From NCBI GenBank assembly GCA_032209605.1, contig JASFXZ010000052.1:496001-560000 (forward strand): DNA of 64,000 nucleotides, read 5' to 3'. The notes beneath the pieces are model-generated. The model was not told where the DNA came from, ran no database searches, and was given only the letters and a program-made list of their open reading frames with translations. This DNA comes from Mactromeris polynyma. Lineage: Eukaryota; Mollusca; Bivalvia; Venerida; Mactridae. Shown here in pieces: positions 1 through 11,829 of the stretch; within the stretch, counting starts at the first letter, position 1, and each line of letters begins with the position of its first letter. Position numbers and translations under genes: made by a program.

Positions 1-2350
1 ACAAATTCGGTAAGAGTGACTTCCCTTGATAATCAGGGGAGATCACCCTTAAAACAACCACAACACATTTGGTAAGAGTGACTTCCCTTGATAATCAGGG
101 GAGATCACTCATAAGAACAACAACAACAATAAATTTGGTAAGAGTGACTTCCCTTGATAATCAGGGGAGATCACTCTTAAAAACTATAAAAAAAATCGGT
201 ACGAGTGACTTCCCTTGCTAATCAGGGGAGATCACTCTAAAAACAACAGCAACACATTCGGTAAGAGTGACTTCCCTTGATAATCAGGGGAAATCACTCT
301 TAAAAAACTATAAAAAATCGGTACGAGTGACTTCCCTTGATAATCAGGGGAGATCACTCTTAAAACAACAACAACACATTTGGTAAGAGTGACTTCCCTT
401 GATAATCAGGGGAGATCACTCATAAGAACAACAACAACAATAAATTTGGTAAGAGTGACTTCCCTTGATAATCAGGGGAGATCACTCTTAAAAACTATAA
501 AAAAAATCGGTACGAGTGACTTCCCTTGCTAATCAGGGGAGATCACTCTAAAAACAACAACAACACATTCGGAAGAGTGACTTCCCTTGATAATCAGGGG
601 AGATCACTCTTAAAAACTTTAAAAAAAATCGGTACGAGTGACTTCCCTTGCTAATCAGGGGAGATCACTCCAAAAAACAACAAAAACAAATTCGGTAAGA
701 GTGACTTCCCTTTATAATCAGGGGAAATCACTCTTAAAAAACTATAAAAAAATCGGTACGAGTGACTTCCCTTGCTAATCAGGGGAGATCACTCTTAAAA
801 CAACAACAACACATTTGGTAAGAGTGACTTCCCTTGATAATCAGGGGAGATCACTCTAAAAAACAACAACAACAAATTCGGTAAGAGTGACTTCCCTTGA
901 TAATCAGGGGAAATCACTCTTAATTTTTTTTTTAAAAATCGGTACGATTGACTTCCCTTGCTAATCAGGGGAGATCACTCTAAAAAACAACAACAACAAA
1001 TTCGGTAAGAGTGACTTCCCTTGATAATCAGGGGAGATCACCCTTAAAACAACCACAACACATTTGGTAAGAGTGACTTCCCTTGATAATCAGGGGAGAT
1101 CACTCATAAGAACAACAACAACAATAAATTTGGTAAGAGTGACTTCCCTTGATAATCAGGGGAGATCACTCTTAAAAACTATAAAAAAAATCGGTACGAG
1201 TGACTTCCCTTGCTAATCAGGGGAGATCACTCTAAAAACAACAGCAACAAATTCGGTAAGAGTGACTTCCCTTGATAATCAGGGGAAATCACTCTTAAAA
1301 AACTATAAAAAATCGGTACGAGTGACTTCCCTTGATAATCAGGGGAGATCACTCTTAAAACAACAACGACACATTTTATAAGAGTGACTTCCCTTGATAA
1401 TCAGGGGAGATCACTCATAAGAACAACAACAACAATAAATTTGGTAAGAGTGACTTCCCTTGATAATCAGGGGAGATCACTCTTAAAAACTATAAAAAAA
1501 ATCGGTACGAGTGACTTCCCTTGCTAATCAGGGGAGATCACTCTAAAAACAACAGCAACAAATTCGGTAAGAGTGACTTCCCTTGATAATCAGGGGAAAT
1601 CACTCTTAAAAAACTATAAAAAATCGGTACGAGTGACTTCCCTTGATAATCAGGGGAGATCACTCTAAAAACAACAACAACACATTCGGAAGAGTGACTT
1701 CCCTTGATAATCAGGGGAAATCACTCTTAAAAACTATAAAAAAAATCGGTACGAGTGACTTCCCTTGCTAATCAAGGGAGATCACTCTAAAAAACAACAA
1801 CAACAAATTCGGTAAGAGTGACTTCCCTTGATAATCAGGGGAGATCACTCATAAGAACAACAACAACAACAAATTCGGTAAGAGTGACTTCCCTTGATAA
1901 TCAGGGGAGATCACTCTTAAAAACTATAAAAAAAATTGTACGAGTGACTTCCCTTGATAATCAGGGGAGATCACTCCAAAAAACAACAGCAACAAATTCG
2001 GTAAGAGTGACTTCCCTTGATAATCAGTGGAAATCACTCTTAAAAAACTATAAAAAAATCGGTACGAGTGACTTCCCTTGCTAATCAGGGGAGATCACTC
2101 TAAAAAACAACAAAACAAATTCGGTAAGAGTGACTTCCCTTGATAATCAGGGGAGATCACTCTTAACAAAGCGGTAACAGTGGCTTCCCTTGATAAACTA
2201 GGAAGGTCAATCTAAAAAACTGAAAACAGTAGTCGGTAAGACTGACTTGCCTTGATAATCAGGGGAGGCCACTCTAAAACAGTCCGTAAGAGTGACTTCC
2301 CTTGATTACCAGGGGAGGTCACTCTTAACATCTAACAAATGTCGGCATGA
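1..2350. repeat. Satellite/minisatellite array with palindromic 35-bp core
   Basis: About 37 units. Each has a 35-bp core beginning GAGTGACTTCCC and ending GGGGAGATCACTC that is close to its own reverse complement. Cores are separated by A-rich linkers of two kinds: (AAC)n followed by TTCGGTAA, and AAAACTATAAAAA followed by TCGGTAC. Diagnostic variants recur at fixed distances: the GATCACCCTT variant at 41 and 1036, and the CATAAGAAC variant at 110, 421, 1105 and 1416. This gives a 311-bp sub-period within a 995-bp higher-order unit. The last units (2160-2350) are diverged, as expected at an array edge. The array continues past the left end of the window. Short reading frames in it are by-products of the repeat. 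Confidence 0.97.
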
Positions 2351-2399
2351 GTGACTACCCTTAATAATCATGAGCATTACCCAAACCACACTTATACTA

Positions 2400-3005
2400 T
2401 TGCTTAATAACTTTAAAACGGCTTTCACAGAAATAGATCTGACGATAGTGAGGTGTATTTCTATGACCAATAAATTTAAATTAGCATCAAATGCAATAGC
2501 GTTTGCGAGAAAAGCTGTCGTTTGAAATTAACAACTTGGTTTTTGATACTGCGTAAAAATCGACAACTGAATGAAATAGATATTAGCAAAAGTATAATAT
2601 CTAAGTTCAGGAGTTTAATGTTTATGCCCCAGGGGCATTTGCGAATGACACAAAACCTTTCTCTCACATATATAACAATTACGTAACATAAACGTAATGG
2701 AAATATATTTAAGTCACAGTCCTACTGTCGTTATTCTAGCATATTTTCAATGGCAAATATTCTTCTCAAATTAAATGGACATTTCTCTAAAGAATATCAA
2801 AAGAGCAAATATTAAACAAGAAGTATATTTTACAAAAGATAAACGGCGTAGATAGAACGGTATATTTAATGAAATAATGTCTTTTGCAACATGTAAAAAA
2901 AAATCCTTACAAAAAAACTAATAATATATAATCATGGACCGGTCTAATCAGTCATTTTATATATGCATACATACTTAAACATATTAACTACTTCCGGCAA
3001 AATCA
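2400..3005. other. AT-rich stretch with no recognised gene
   Basis: Between the satellite and the LINE cluster I see no coding exon, RNA gene or repeat I can name. The one 63-codon frame on the minus strand lacks protein-like composition. Confidence 0.6.
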
Positions 3006-3333
3006 CAATACAATACAAAATACTTTATTTTGGTCATGGTTACATTTGTAACAACAGACAATGTTATGACAGACAGATAACATATATGGGTAATCAAACA
3101 ATTCAGTTATAAGTAAGCAATGTAAAAACAAAACAGAAATAGTTAGCTGAACATTTACATGTGTTTAGGGGACAGAGATGTTTATTTATCCGTGAATGGT
3201 TTAAAAAAGTTGGGAGAATTTAAAAATTTACAATGAAATCACGAGAAAATCGAAGGTCACGTTGTAGGAATTTCATTGACGACTTGGAGATAGTACAATA
3301 TGTGTGTATAATTGTGGATGGTGTTTTTATTTT

Positions 3334-3913
3334 TCAATTAAAATATTTTGTGATATAAGATATGAATAGACTTGTACTTCTAAGTAATTCATAATTGTTG
3401 CTGTTTAACAAGTCTTTATATTTGATTATATTTGGATAATGATGGAAATAAGTTGGGATTAGTTGCTTTCGTTTCATTTCAAAGTGTTTACACTCCAGTA
3501 GATAGTAGAATTCGTCACCTAATTTGTTCGGACAAAAAGGACATTTTCGATCGTCATATTCAGTATTTGCCAAGCGTCCAGTTTCTATTGGGAATTTATG
3601 ATTTGCTGTTCTGAATTTCAAGATGGGTAGATGCAAATTTTGTGGTAGTAGAGTTAAATATTCCTCACGTTTATAATTGACTATATAATTTTCCCTTGTT
3701 TGAAGTCTGCATTTTGCCATGCCAGTTAGTAATAAATTGGTCAACAAGTACTTGCTTAATCGTTAAATGTATGTTCTTTAGATTCAAGATGTGTTGGTTT
3801 AAAAATATGTTACTACAGCCTGTTATATCAAATATTGTTTGTACATAGTTTATCCAATTGAATGTATGAACGCTTCTCAGCATGAATTGATAGGCTAATT
3901 TTATGTCATTCAA
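3334..3913 (-). pseudogene. LINE ORF2 C-terminal fragment, left arm
   Basis: Two overlapping minus-strand frames (3913-3671 and 3747-3334) together encode the C-terminal region of a non-LTR retrotransposon ORF2. It includes a CPFC...GDEFYYLLECKHF segment, the Cys/His motif common near the end of LINE ORF2 proteins. It is the mirror of 6321-6910. This copy keeps four bases that the right-arm copy has lost, so its zinc-finger-like region is intact. It has no RT domain of its own on this side and cannot be a functional element. Confidence 0.75.
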
Positions 3914-3924
3914 ATGATATAGAA

Positions 3925-4420
3925 GATGAGTATCATTTTCTTATCATATGTCCCTTTTACTATGGTCTCAGAAAGGAGTTCATTAAACTCTATTATGTCA
4001 GACACCCAAGTGTATTCAAATTTTTAAAAATGATGAAATCTGATAACAAACATATATTGATAAACATTGGTAAATTCATTTCCCAAGCATTTGTCATAAG
4101 AAATTATTTTGTCAACAACATTGTTTAGACTAGTTACTAGTCACATTAAGCCTCCCATACCAAAATTTTTGAGGAGCTATTGTCATTATTTGGTCGTAGT
4201 TGGAACCATATTATGTATTATTTATTTGGTGTTACCTATGTATGTGTATATTCGACATTATATGTCTAGAAAAATGTTAGTTTTTTTTCTTATAAATAAC
4301 TATGTATACATGCCATGTAACGTATGACTTTGTTTAAAATTATATTGTAATGTAAGTTTGTATGTCAAGAAACTGTACTGTTTACGACAATAAACTAAGT
4401 TGAAGTTGAAGCTATATTTG
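3925..4420 (+). mobile_element. 5'-truncated LINE 3' end nested in left arm
   Basis: The plus strand reads a LINE C-terminal segment (DIEDEYHFLIICPFY and onward to NNIV, stop near 4128), then a 3' UTR ending with AATAAA near 4388 and a GTTGAAGTTGAAGC tail. The mirror copy lies at 5823-6316 on the minus strand. It sits head-to-head with the neighbouring fragment at 3913, which points to insertion of one LINE fragment into another before the inverted duplication. Confidence 0.7.
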
Positions 4421-4595
4421 AATATTTTAGCGGGTTACCGTGGACTAGATTAATCCAATATTTGATTATTCGCGTTTTAATGAAGATATCCAATGGGAAT
4501 CTGTCCAATTCACCATATAACATGTAAGCGGGTGTGCTTTTCCTGGAGTTTGTTATTCTGCGCAAGAAATTTACATGGATCGTTTCAATATACTT

Positions 4596-5842
4596 CAATA
4601 TTATACTTAACACAGGAATCATCCCCGACACGTGGTCTGAAGGCTAAATAATCCCAATCTATAAAGGTAAAGGTTCTACATTAGCTTCCGAAAATTTTAG
4701 ACCAATTACAATCCTAAGCTGCTTAGGAAAATTGTTTACATCAGTACTGAACGATAGATTAACTAAGTATGTTGAAACTTACAATATTATTCATGAAAAT
4801 CAAGCAGGATTTCGAGCGAATCACTCAACTATCGATCAAGTATTTATACTAAATTTTTTAACCGAATTAATGCGTAAGCAGAAAAAAAAATTATTCGTCG
4901 CCTTCATAGATTTTTCCCGTGCATTTTGACAATATACCGAGGGCAGAATTGTTCCAAAAATTAATTGATAACGGAATCAACGGAAAATTTCTGAGATTAA
5001 TTCGTAACATGTATAACAATATTAAGTCATGTGTACAGATCAATAACGAAACCTCCGAAATGTTTTTATGTGAAAATGGAGTAAAACAGGGTGAACATTT
5101 GTCTCCTCTGCTGTTTTCTCTTGTTTTAAACGATTTACTTGACTTTCTGAATTTAAGAAATAATGAAGGCATTAAATTAGAATTCCAAAATAACGACGTT
5201 TTAAGAACATTGACCATATTGGTACTTCTTTTCGCAGACGATACTGTGATTATCTCTTCTTGCAAAGAAAAACTCCAAAAATGCTTAAACGACTTTAGTA
5301 CCTATTGTCAAATATGGAAATTGAAAATAAATACGGAAAAAAGTAAAGTTATAGTATTTGGCTCAAACAAACGTGGAACTCGTAACATGGATTTTAATCT
5401 AAATGGAAATGCCCTGCAAATTGTAGAAATGTATAAGTATCTTGGAGTTGTTTTTAGCCAGAACGGCAAATTCAAACGGGCCAGAGATCACTTAATTACA
5501 CAAGCAAACAAAGCGATGCATCTCTTATACAAACGAATTTATAACCTTAATTTGCCTATAGATCTTCAGTTAAAACTTTTTGACAATACGATAACTCCCA
5601 TCCTATTATTTTCCTGCGAAGTTTGTGGAATTGAAAATACAAGTGATATTGAAACGATCCATGTAAATTTCTTGCGCAGAATAACAAACTCCAGGAAAAG
5701 CACACCCGCTTACATGTTATATGGTGAATTGGACAGATTCCCATTGGATATCTTCATTAAAACGCGAATAATCAAATATTGGATTAATCTAGTCCACGGT
5801 AACCCGCTAAAATATTCAAATATAGCTTCAACTTCAACTTAG
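4596..5842 (+). pseudogene. Non-LTR retrotransposon reverse transcriptase, broken
   Basis: Translation gives the fingers and palm of a LINE reverse transcriptase: NFRPITILSC near 4699, NQAGFRANHST near 4798, FIDFSRAF near 4905, GVKQGEHLSPLLF near 5080, the catalytic FADD at 5231-5242, and a thumb region running to a stop at 5840-5842. The frame is broken by a TAA at 4645-4647 and by one extra T near 4924-4927 that separates SRAF from DNIPR. The endonuclease domain expected upstream is absent because the sequence joins the inverted arm at about 4592. The last residues before 5842 are a chimera with the nested 3' fragment. The RT class is certain; the clade (CR1/L2-like is my guess) is not. Confidence 0.88.
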
Positions 5843-6316
5843 TTTATTGTCGTAAACAGTACAGTTTCTTGACATACAAACTTACATTACAATATAATTT
5901 TAAACAAAGTCATACGTTACATGGCATGTATACATAGTTATTTATAAGAAAAAAAACTAACATTTTTCTAGACATATAATGTCGAATATACACATACATA
6001 GGTAACACCAAATAAATAATACATAATATGGTTCCAACTACGACCAAATAATGACAATAGCTCCTCAAAAATTTTGGTATGGGAGGCTTAATGTGACTAG
6101 TAACTAGTCTAAACAATGTTGTTGACAAAATAATTTCTTATGACAAATGCTTGGGAAATGAATTTACCAATGTTTATCAATATATGTTTGTTATCAGATT
6201 TCATCATTTTTAAAAATTTGAATACACTTGGGTGTCTGACATAATAGAGTTTAATGAACTCCTTTCTGAGACCATAGTAAAAGGGACATATGATAAGAAA
6301 ATGATACTCATCTTCT
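5823..6316 (-). mobile_element. Nested 5'-truncated LINE 3' end, right arm
   Basis: Mirror of 3925-4420. Read on the minus strand it encodes the DIEDEYHFL...NNIV C-terminus and then a 3' UTR ending at the TTATTG (reverse AATAAA) near 5842-5850. It interrupts the plus-strand LINE between the NPLKYSNI and LNDIKLAYQ segments. Confidence 0.7.
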
Positions 6317-6320
6317 ATAT

Positions 6321-6910
6321 CATTTGAATGACATAAAATTAGCCTATCAATTCATGCTGAGAAGCGTTCATACATTCAATTGGATAAACTATGTACAAAC
6401 AATATTTGATATAACAGGCTGTAGTAACATATTTTTAAACCAACACATCTTGAATCTAAAGAACATACATTTAACGATTAAGCAAGTACTTGTTGACCAA
6501 TTTATTACTAACTGGCATGGCAAAATGCAGACTTCAAACAAGGGATAATTATATAGTCTATTCAAAGTCAATTATAAACGTGAGGAATATTTAACTCTAC
6601 TACCACAAAATTTGCACTTAACCATCTTGAAATTCAGAACAGCAAATCACAAATTCCCAATAGAAACTGGACGCTGGGCAAATACTGAATATGACGATCG
6701 AAAATGTCCTTTTTGTCCGAACAAATTAGGTGACGAATTCCACTACTGGAGTGTAAACACTTTGAAATGAAACGAAAGCAACTAATCCCAACTTATTTCC
6801 ATCAATATCCAAATATAATCAAATATAAAGACTTGTTAAACAGCAACAATTATGAATTACTTAGAAGTACAAGTCTATTCATATCTTATATCACAAAATA
6901 TTTTAATTGA
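6321..6910 (+). pseudogene. LINE ORF2 C-terminal fragment, right arm
   Basis: Continuation of the RT-bearing LINE after the nested insertion: LNDIKLAYQFML onward to the CPFCPNKLGDEF motif near 6705-6740. It is broken by a stop near 6546 and by a 4-base deletion near 6741 (GACGAATTCCACTAC against GACGAATTCTACTATCTAC in the left arm), which shifts the frame. The LINE 3' UTR and its TATTG repeats follow to about 7230. Confidence 0.75.
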
Positions 6911-7242
6911 AAACAAAAACACCATCCACAATTATACACACATATTGTACTATCTCCAAGTCGTCAATGAAATTCCTACAACGTGACCCTCGATTTTCTC
7001 GTGATTTCATTGTAAATTTTTAAATTCTCCCAACTTTTTTAAACCATTCACGGATAAATAAACATCTCTGTCCCCTAAACACATGTAAATGTTCAGCTAA
7101 CTATTTCTGTTTTGTTTTTACATTGCTTACTTATAACTGAATTGTTTGATTACCCATATATGTTATCTGTCTGTCATAACATTGTCTGTTGTTACAAATG
7201 TAACCATGACCAACATAAAGTATACTGTATATTGTATTGTAT

Positions 7243-7345
7243 ATTTGAGTATTTTAGCGGGTTACCGTGGACTAGATTAATCCAATATTTGATTATTCGC
7301 GTTTTAATGAGGATATCCAATGGGAATCTGCCCATTTCACCATAT
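7243..7345 (-). mobile_element. Third short LINE fragment beside the palindrome
   Basis: This 100-bp piece is nearly identical to 4413-4515 in the same orientation. It corresponds to the RFPLDIxIKTRIIKYWINLVHGNPLKYSN part of the LINE on the minus strand. It directly abuts the 3' tail of the right arm, so the cluster has at least three copies of this segment. Confidence 0.75.
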
Positions 7346-7349
7346 AAGG

Positions 7350-8655
7350 AAAAAATAAAAGGAAACCCCGTTTGGTCCCTCTTGTGTTAACGAAATCCCC
7401 GTTTAATGCCTCTTGTGTGAAAACATTTAAAAAAAGCCCGCTTCGAGGACTCTCGTTGTTGTTATTCTTGTGAGTTAAGAAATGCAAACAAATTAAAAAA
7501 GTAAAAATGGTGAAAAAAGTTGAACATTTATATGTCCGTGTCGCCATCTAGTCATTACTAAATTGTAATTGGCGATAAACTTGTAAACGTTTATGCTAAT
7601 AAATGTATAAATACATGTATTTGTTTATTAAATATATGTTTGGTTATCAACGTCTCTTCTTTGTACAAATAACACTTAAATGCACTTAACTGAAAACAAT
7701 TTACAATGTACAAATCCACTCTAAACTAGAGTTTTAAGAGACGAAACATATACCACACAAAACATACTTTATACGCATAATAAGAAACGAGAAACAAATG
7801 CTAATCCTGGTATAAAAAACTAATTAAGGAATATTTAGGAATAAAAAACTGAAAGTATCGCGCACACGTGTAAACAATATATTATCATCTCTGTCAGACA
7901 GTAGATGAACTGATTAGCACTTGCCTCTATGTATTTATGTATTCGAGTAGAAATCACGGAAAGTATTAAATTGGTAAAAAATATTACCATAACAAACAAG
8001 CAATTAATTATCTCCTATTATTAATATAGAAATCAAACAATTTACTTTACGTTACGCATGACCAAGGTAAAGGATGTTGCTTAAAATCCGTTACCACCTA
8101 GTACAAACAATTGACCAATTAAATCATTATAATTAGTCTAGCGTACCAGACGCTTGCATTGAGTGAACATCCTATACTTAATAATATATCAATTTACTCA
8201 TAATGACAAATTTGTCTCAAAGCTAAATGGAAGACTAATTATTGTCACCTTAATTAGATATAATTGAGAGATATCGATAGAAAGGTACTATATAATGGTA
8301 GAACAACTTTACTGGCTCACTATTCTTCTCTTGTTATTCCACATAGTAAATTCAATAATACAGCTCGTACATTTATATTACTGATCACAGATTCACATAC
8401 CAAATATGGCTATCAGGTATTCATCAAGTTATTCTGAATTAAAGAAACTATTAATAGTGAATGAAGCAATATGTATTACATTGTATTGAATTCCGTACTT
8501 AAAACGTATATAATTGCCTTAGTAACATAAGGCATTATAGTGAAAACCGATATTCAATAGTTCTTATAGTTTTAATAAGATAATTATTGACTTGAATAAA
8601 CGACAGAAACTGAAGTATATAACTTTATGCGACTCATAATTAATCATTTTTTAAT
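7350..8655. other. AT-rich region upstream of the first visible CDC25 exon
   Basis: No exon, RNA gene or classifiable repeat seen. Because the CDC25 exon at 8661 begins mid-codon, this region is probably intronic, although no upstream CDC25 exon could be recognised. Confidence 0.5.
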
Positions 8656-8660
8656 TTCAG

Positions 8661-10479
8661 ATTGAAGTTGTTCAGTGGTCTTCTAGATTCTCCCGTTGCC
8701 AGGGAAACCACAGAAGCTGAGATAGCTTCTATCATCACACCAGAAAGCAAGGGCGTTAACTCTGATGATTCTGGTATTGATGTCCTCACACCATTATCGG
8801 TAAGTATTCTATTTGTCTTTGTTAATAAAGCAAATTTCATTTTAAAATATCCAATGCTATTTTCGAAATTAAAATTATAGATATAAAACTTCCGGTTAAG
8901 ATTTTAGCAAGCGGATTTTTATAAAAAACATGTTTGTGAAAAATTGGCAAGTAAAATAGCACACAAACAGACATAACCGATCAAACTATACATATTGTTA
9001 TTCATTCATATGATGTTTATATTTATTTTACTTTCAGATCGAATTTTCTCGGCAAACAAAAAGTCGTCGATCGTCGCTAGACGCTCGAAGGAGCTTGTTT
9101 TCAGGCAAGCGCCTGGCTGATGATGATCTCTTTGAAGAGTCACCTTGTACCAAGAAACTGCGAGAATGTACTGATGAACAGAGTCAGGTAAATACACACA
9201 TTCTGTTTGCATTTTTATTTTGGAATAAGTCAATAATAGCTGTATCTATCTTCTAGATTATCATTTTTATAAACTACTACCTTTTTAAAAAAAGACGTTT
9301 GGATATCAACTGCGATCGCTTCCTATACGCATGTAATGAATATTGCCGCTTTATGACTACATGTTTCCCCATACTACCATTACAATTGTAACTAACATAT
9401 TTTACTTTATTGCAGGAAATTATCGATGCTGTTGAGCGTTTGGAATCACGTGATCTTATTGCTGACGGATCACGTGACTATACACTACCCACAATTCCTG
9501 GCAAACATGGCGACCTCAAATCCATCACTGCAGAGACAATGGCGGATGTTGCCCGCGGGAAGTACAACAAAGATTTCGGTCAGGTGACCATCGTGGATTG
9601 TAGATACCCCTATGAGTATGAAGGGGGACATATTAGGGGAGCGGTAAACATGTACACAAAGGACGAAGTTCACGGACTACTTCAAACACCAGTGACGTCA
9701 GACAAACCTCACGTACTTATCTTCCATTGTGAGTTTTCATCAGAACGTGGTCCAAAAATGTATCGTTTTCTACGTAGTGAAGATCGGGAGACGAACAAAC
9801 ATCAATATCCACGTCTGAACTTTCCTGAAGTCTATCTTCTACATGATGGATACAAAACATTCTATGAGACAAATAAGGTAAATACTGTGATATGTCTGCT
9901 TATATCACCATTGTTCGAATATCTAGTTGGTATTTTTCCAAGTAAATGCATCTTAAAATATGTCTTAATGCATGCTTATCAATTAATTCATGTATGATTG
10001 TACATAATATCAAGAAATAAAAATTAATACATTAACATCTTATTGGAAATATAGCCAAATGTACATGTATAAAAATGTATCGTTTTCGTATGAAATAAAT
10101 ATGTTGTTCGTGTTCGTAAGACCCATTGTTCGAATAAATTGATTATAATGGGTGTACGCATTTCATACGATTTAAGTCAGTTTTTAGTTGACCTTATTAG
10201 GGTCCCTGGGTTACCAACCAATACGATTCTTCAAATCACTGAATATCCCATAATTTGACTGTCGTCTGCTTAAGTTTTAGTATTTTTCATGTATTGTTAT
10301 ATTTCTTTTTATGATTTCAGGAATTATGTGATCCTATCAGTTATAAACCAATGTTGCATGAAGACCATGTCGCTGATTTACGTCACTTCCGGGTAAAGTC
10401 TAAATCGTGGACGGCTGGAGAGAAACAGAAAACAAGCAGACGACATCGCAGCAGATTGTCCAGAAATCCTAGTTTTTAG
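8661..10479 (+). CDS. cdc25: CDC25 dual-specificity phosphatase (3' four exons, 5' partial)
   Basis: CDC25 removes the inhibitory Thr/Tyr phosphates from cyclin-dependent kinases and drives cell-cycle transitions. Exons: 8661-8799, 9038-9187, 9416-9877 and 10321-10479 (TAG), all with AG/GT borders and matching phases. Exon 1 here starts with the last base of a codon, so upstream exons exist elsewhere. The first two exons are regulatory region (LFSGLLDSPVA, then a basic RRSSLDARRSLFSGKR stretch that could be a kinase/14-3-3 site, by inference). The third exon is the rhodanese-like catalytic domain: IVDCRYPYEYEGGHIRGAVN and the active-site loop HCEFSSERGPKM (Cys of HCX5R near 9730). The last exon carries the helical C-terminus with FRVKSKSWTAGEK, typical of metazoan CDC25, and a basic tail. 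No frameshift or stop. Which vertebrate paralogue it resembles most cannot be said. Confidence 0.96.
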
Positions 10480-10651
10480 AAATTTGTGTAAAATGAAATT
10501 TGTTTTACAAGTGCTAGACGTTTGTTGTGCTATTACATGTGTGCTATTTTATGTCAATGGTATTGACACGTTGTTGATATTCTGTTGTTACGATAATATT
10601 GTTGTTGAAATGTTTATTTATTTATTTTATGAAACACTTTAACCGTGAAAA

Positions 10652-10657
10652 AATAAA
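10652..10657 (+). terminator. Polyadenylation signal of CDC25
   Basis: AATAAA lies 173 bases after the CDC25 stop, in an AT-rich 3' UTR, with a T-rich stretch following. It is the first canonical hexamer downstream. Confidence 0.65.
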
Positions 10658-10734
10658 ATATCAATCTATAAATATATCGTTGCTTTTATATTAATTCTGA
10701 ATTTGCAGCGGTACAAAAATCTACAGTGCAACTG

Positions 10735-10985
10735 CATATTCGGGTGCGTACCCAGAGCTGGTTGAATGTGTACGCTAACAATCTAGGTGTGTAATACCCC
10801 TGAAACAAAGTTCGTGGTGCAATCAAGTGAAATTTTCTCAAGCAATACATAATTTTTGAAGCGTTATATATTAAGAAAAATTATATCCCAAACCGCATAC
10901 AAATGGTTATTCTTCTATTCTCGATAATCATATGTACGCAACGGCGTTCTTTGCGTACAGGTAGCTACGCGCCTGATATTCTGTT
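10735..10985. repeat. Dispersed repeat A, copy 1
   Basis: Diverged but collinear with 30418-30690. Shared blocks include CAAGCAATACA, TTTTGAAGCGTTATATATT and TACGCGyCTGA. No TIRs or coding capacity seen. Class unknown. Confidence 0.7.
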
Positions 10986-11529
10986 TGTTGATGGGCGATC
11001 TATTTTCGACCGTAACATAGAGGTTATTTCTCTAGCAATTTAGATACACTACACGACGAGTAAATTCTTATTGGTGTGAAACAAGGATGTTGATAATCGT
11101 TCGTGGTTGCACTACAGTAAACCTGAGAACAACGGCCGCCCAAGGGAAAAAATAAACACGGTCTTTGTTCACAGATGTTATAAAAAGTCGAATGAAATAA
11201 ATGGATAATTACAGTGACGGTTTCACACAATTTTACTGTTTAATTAATAATTATTTACTGCTTAACAGCTTGTTTTGGAATTGATATACAAATCGAATAT
11301 CCGAGCGACCACCAGATGCTGACATAATTAAGGGATGTGATGAACAATCGTTGAATATATCGTGGTTCATGCACTCAAAGAATTTATAAGATTTAAATAA
11401 TACAATGTAAATATAATGTATACTGGGCAAAAGTGTTAACCTTTGTAGTTTCTAAAATATGTAGGAACATCTCCTCCTAATTTTATTGCAGTAAGCTAAA
11501 TCATATATATTCAAAATACTTAATGGTGG

Positions 11530-11813
11530 GTTATTGTTTGTATTTGCGTTTTATTTAATGTCGCCACCGGTTTCCCATATGAGCGACGCCTCCGGTAAAA
11601 TGTTAGTCATTTTAGATTTTTGGAGGACAGTCCCAGTTCCAGAAGCATCCCTGGTTCTTTTACGTGCTCGATGTAAAGCATCATACACGGGACCTCGGTT
11701 TTTAAAGTCTCGTCCGAAAGACTGTCAGTAATGTCAGTGACGGAGCGGGAAATCGAACCCGCGATCCCTGGATCACTAGTCCAGCGCGTCACCACTGGAC
11801 TACGGATCCGCTC
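11530..11813 (-). mobile_element. tRNA-derived SINE, copy 1
   Basis: On the minus strand (starting near 11813) a tRNA-like head is followed by a roughly 200-bp body containing GTAAAAGAACCA, TTCTGGAACTGG and AAAATGACTAACATT. The A box fits TAGTCCAGTGG; the B-box region is GGTTCGATTTC, one mismatch from consensus. An anticodon-like arm CTGGA-7 nt-TCCAG with AGT in the loop suggests a tRNA-Thr-like origin, by inference. A second copy lies at 15611-15890 in the opposite orientation. It is not a functional tRNA gene. Confidence 0.85.
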
Positions 11814-11829
11814 TTGTGTGGGTTAGTTC

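Larger units (their letters stand above)
3008..7230. mobile_element. LINE cluster arranged as a large inverted repeat
   Basis: Positions 3008-4590 are the reverse complement of about 5647-7230, centred near 5118, with a few differences only. The roughly 1.05-kb spacer holds a reverse-transcriptase core. Each arm carries two LINE 3' ends pointing away from each other: one reading outward to the arm tip, where it ends in short TATTG-type repeats, and a nested 5'-truncated one reading inward to an AATAAA-containing end. The simplest reading is a LINE on the plus strand, interrupted by an opposite-strand LINE 3' fragment (5823-6316), whose right part was then duplicated in inverted orientation to the left. 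I found no clear target-site duplication. Confidence 0.85.

Noticed and set aside
1818..2084. 88-codon frame in the satellite
   Set aside because: A repeat artefact of the satellite.
1..2350. CRISPR-like look: palindromic repeats at regular spacing
   Set aside because: The spacers are themselves repeated and of two classes, and the surrounding DNA is plainly animal (introns, SINEs, LINEs). It is a satellite.
11740..11813. tRNA gene candidate
   Set aside because: Followed by a SINE body and repeated at 15.6 kb; a SINE, not a tRNA gene.
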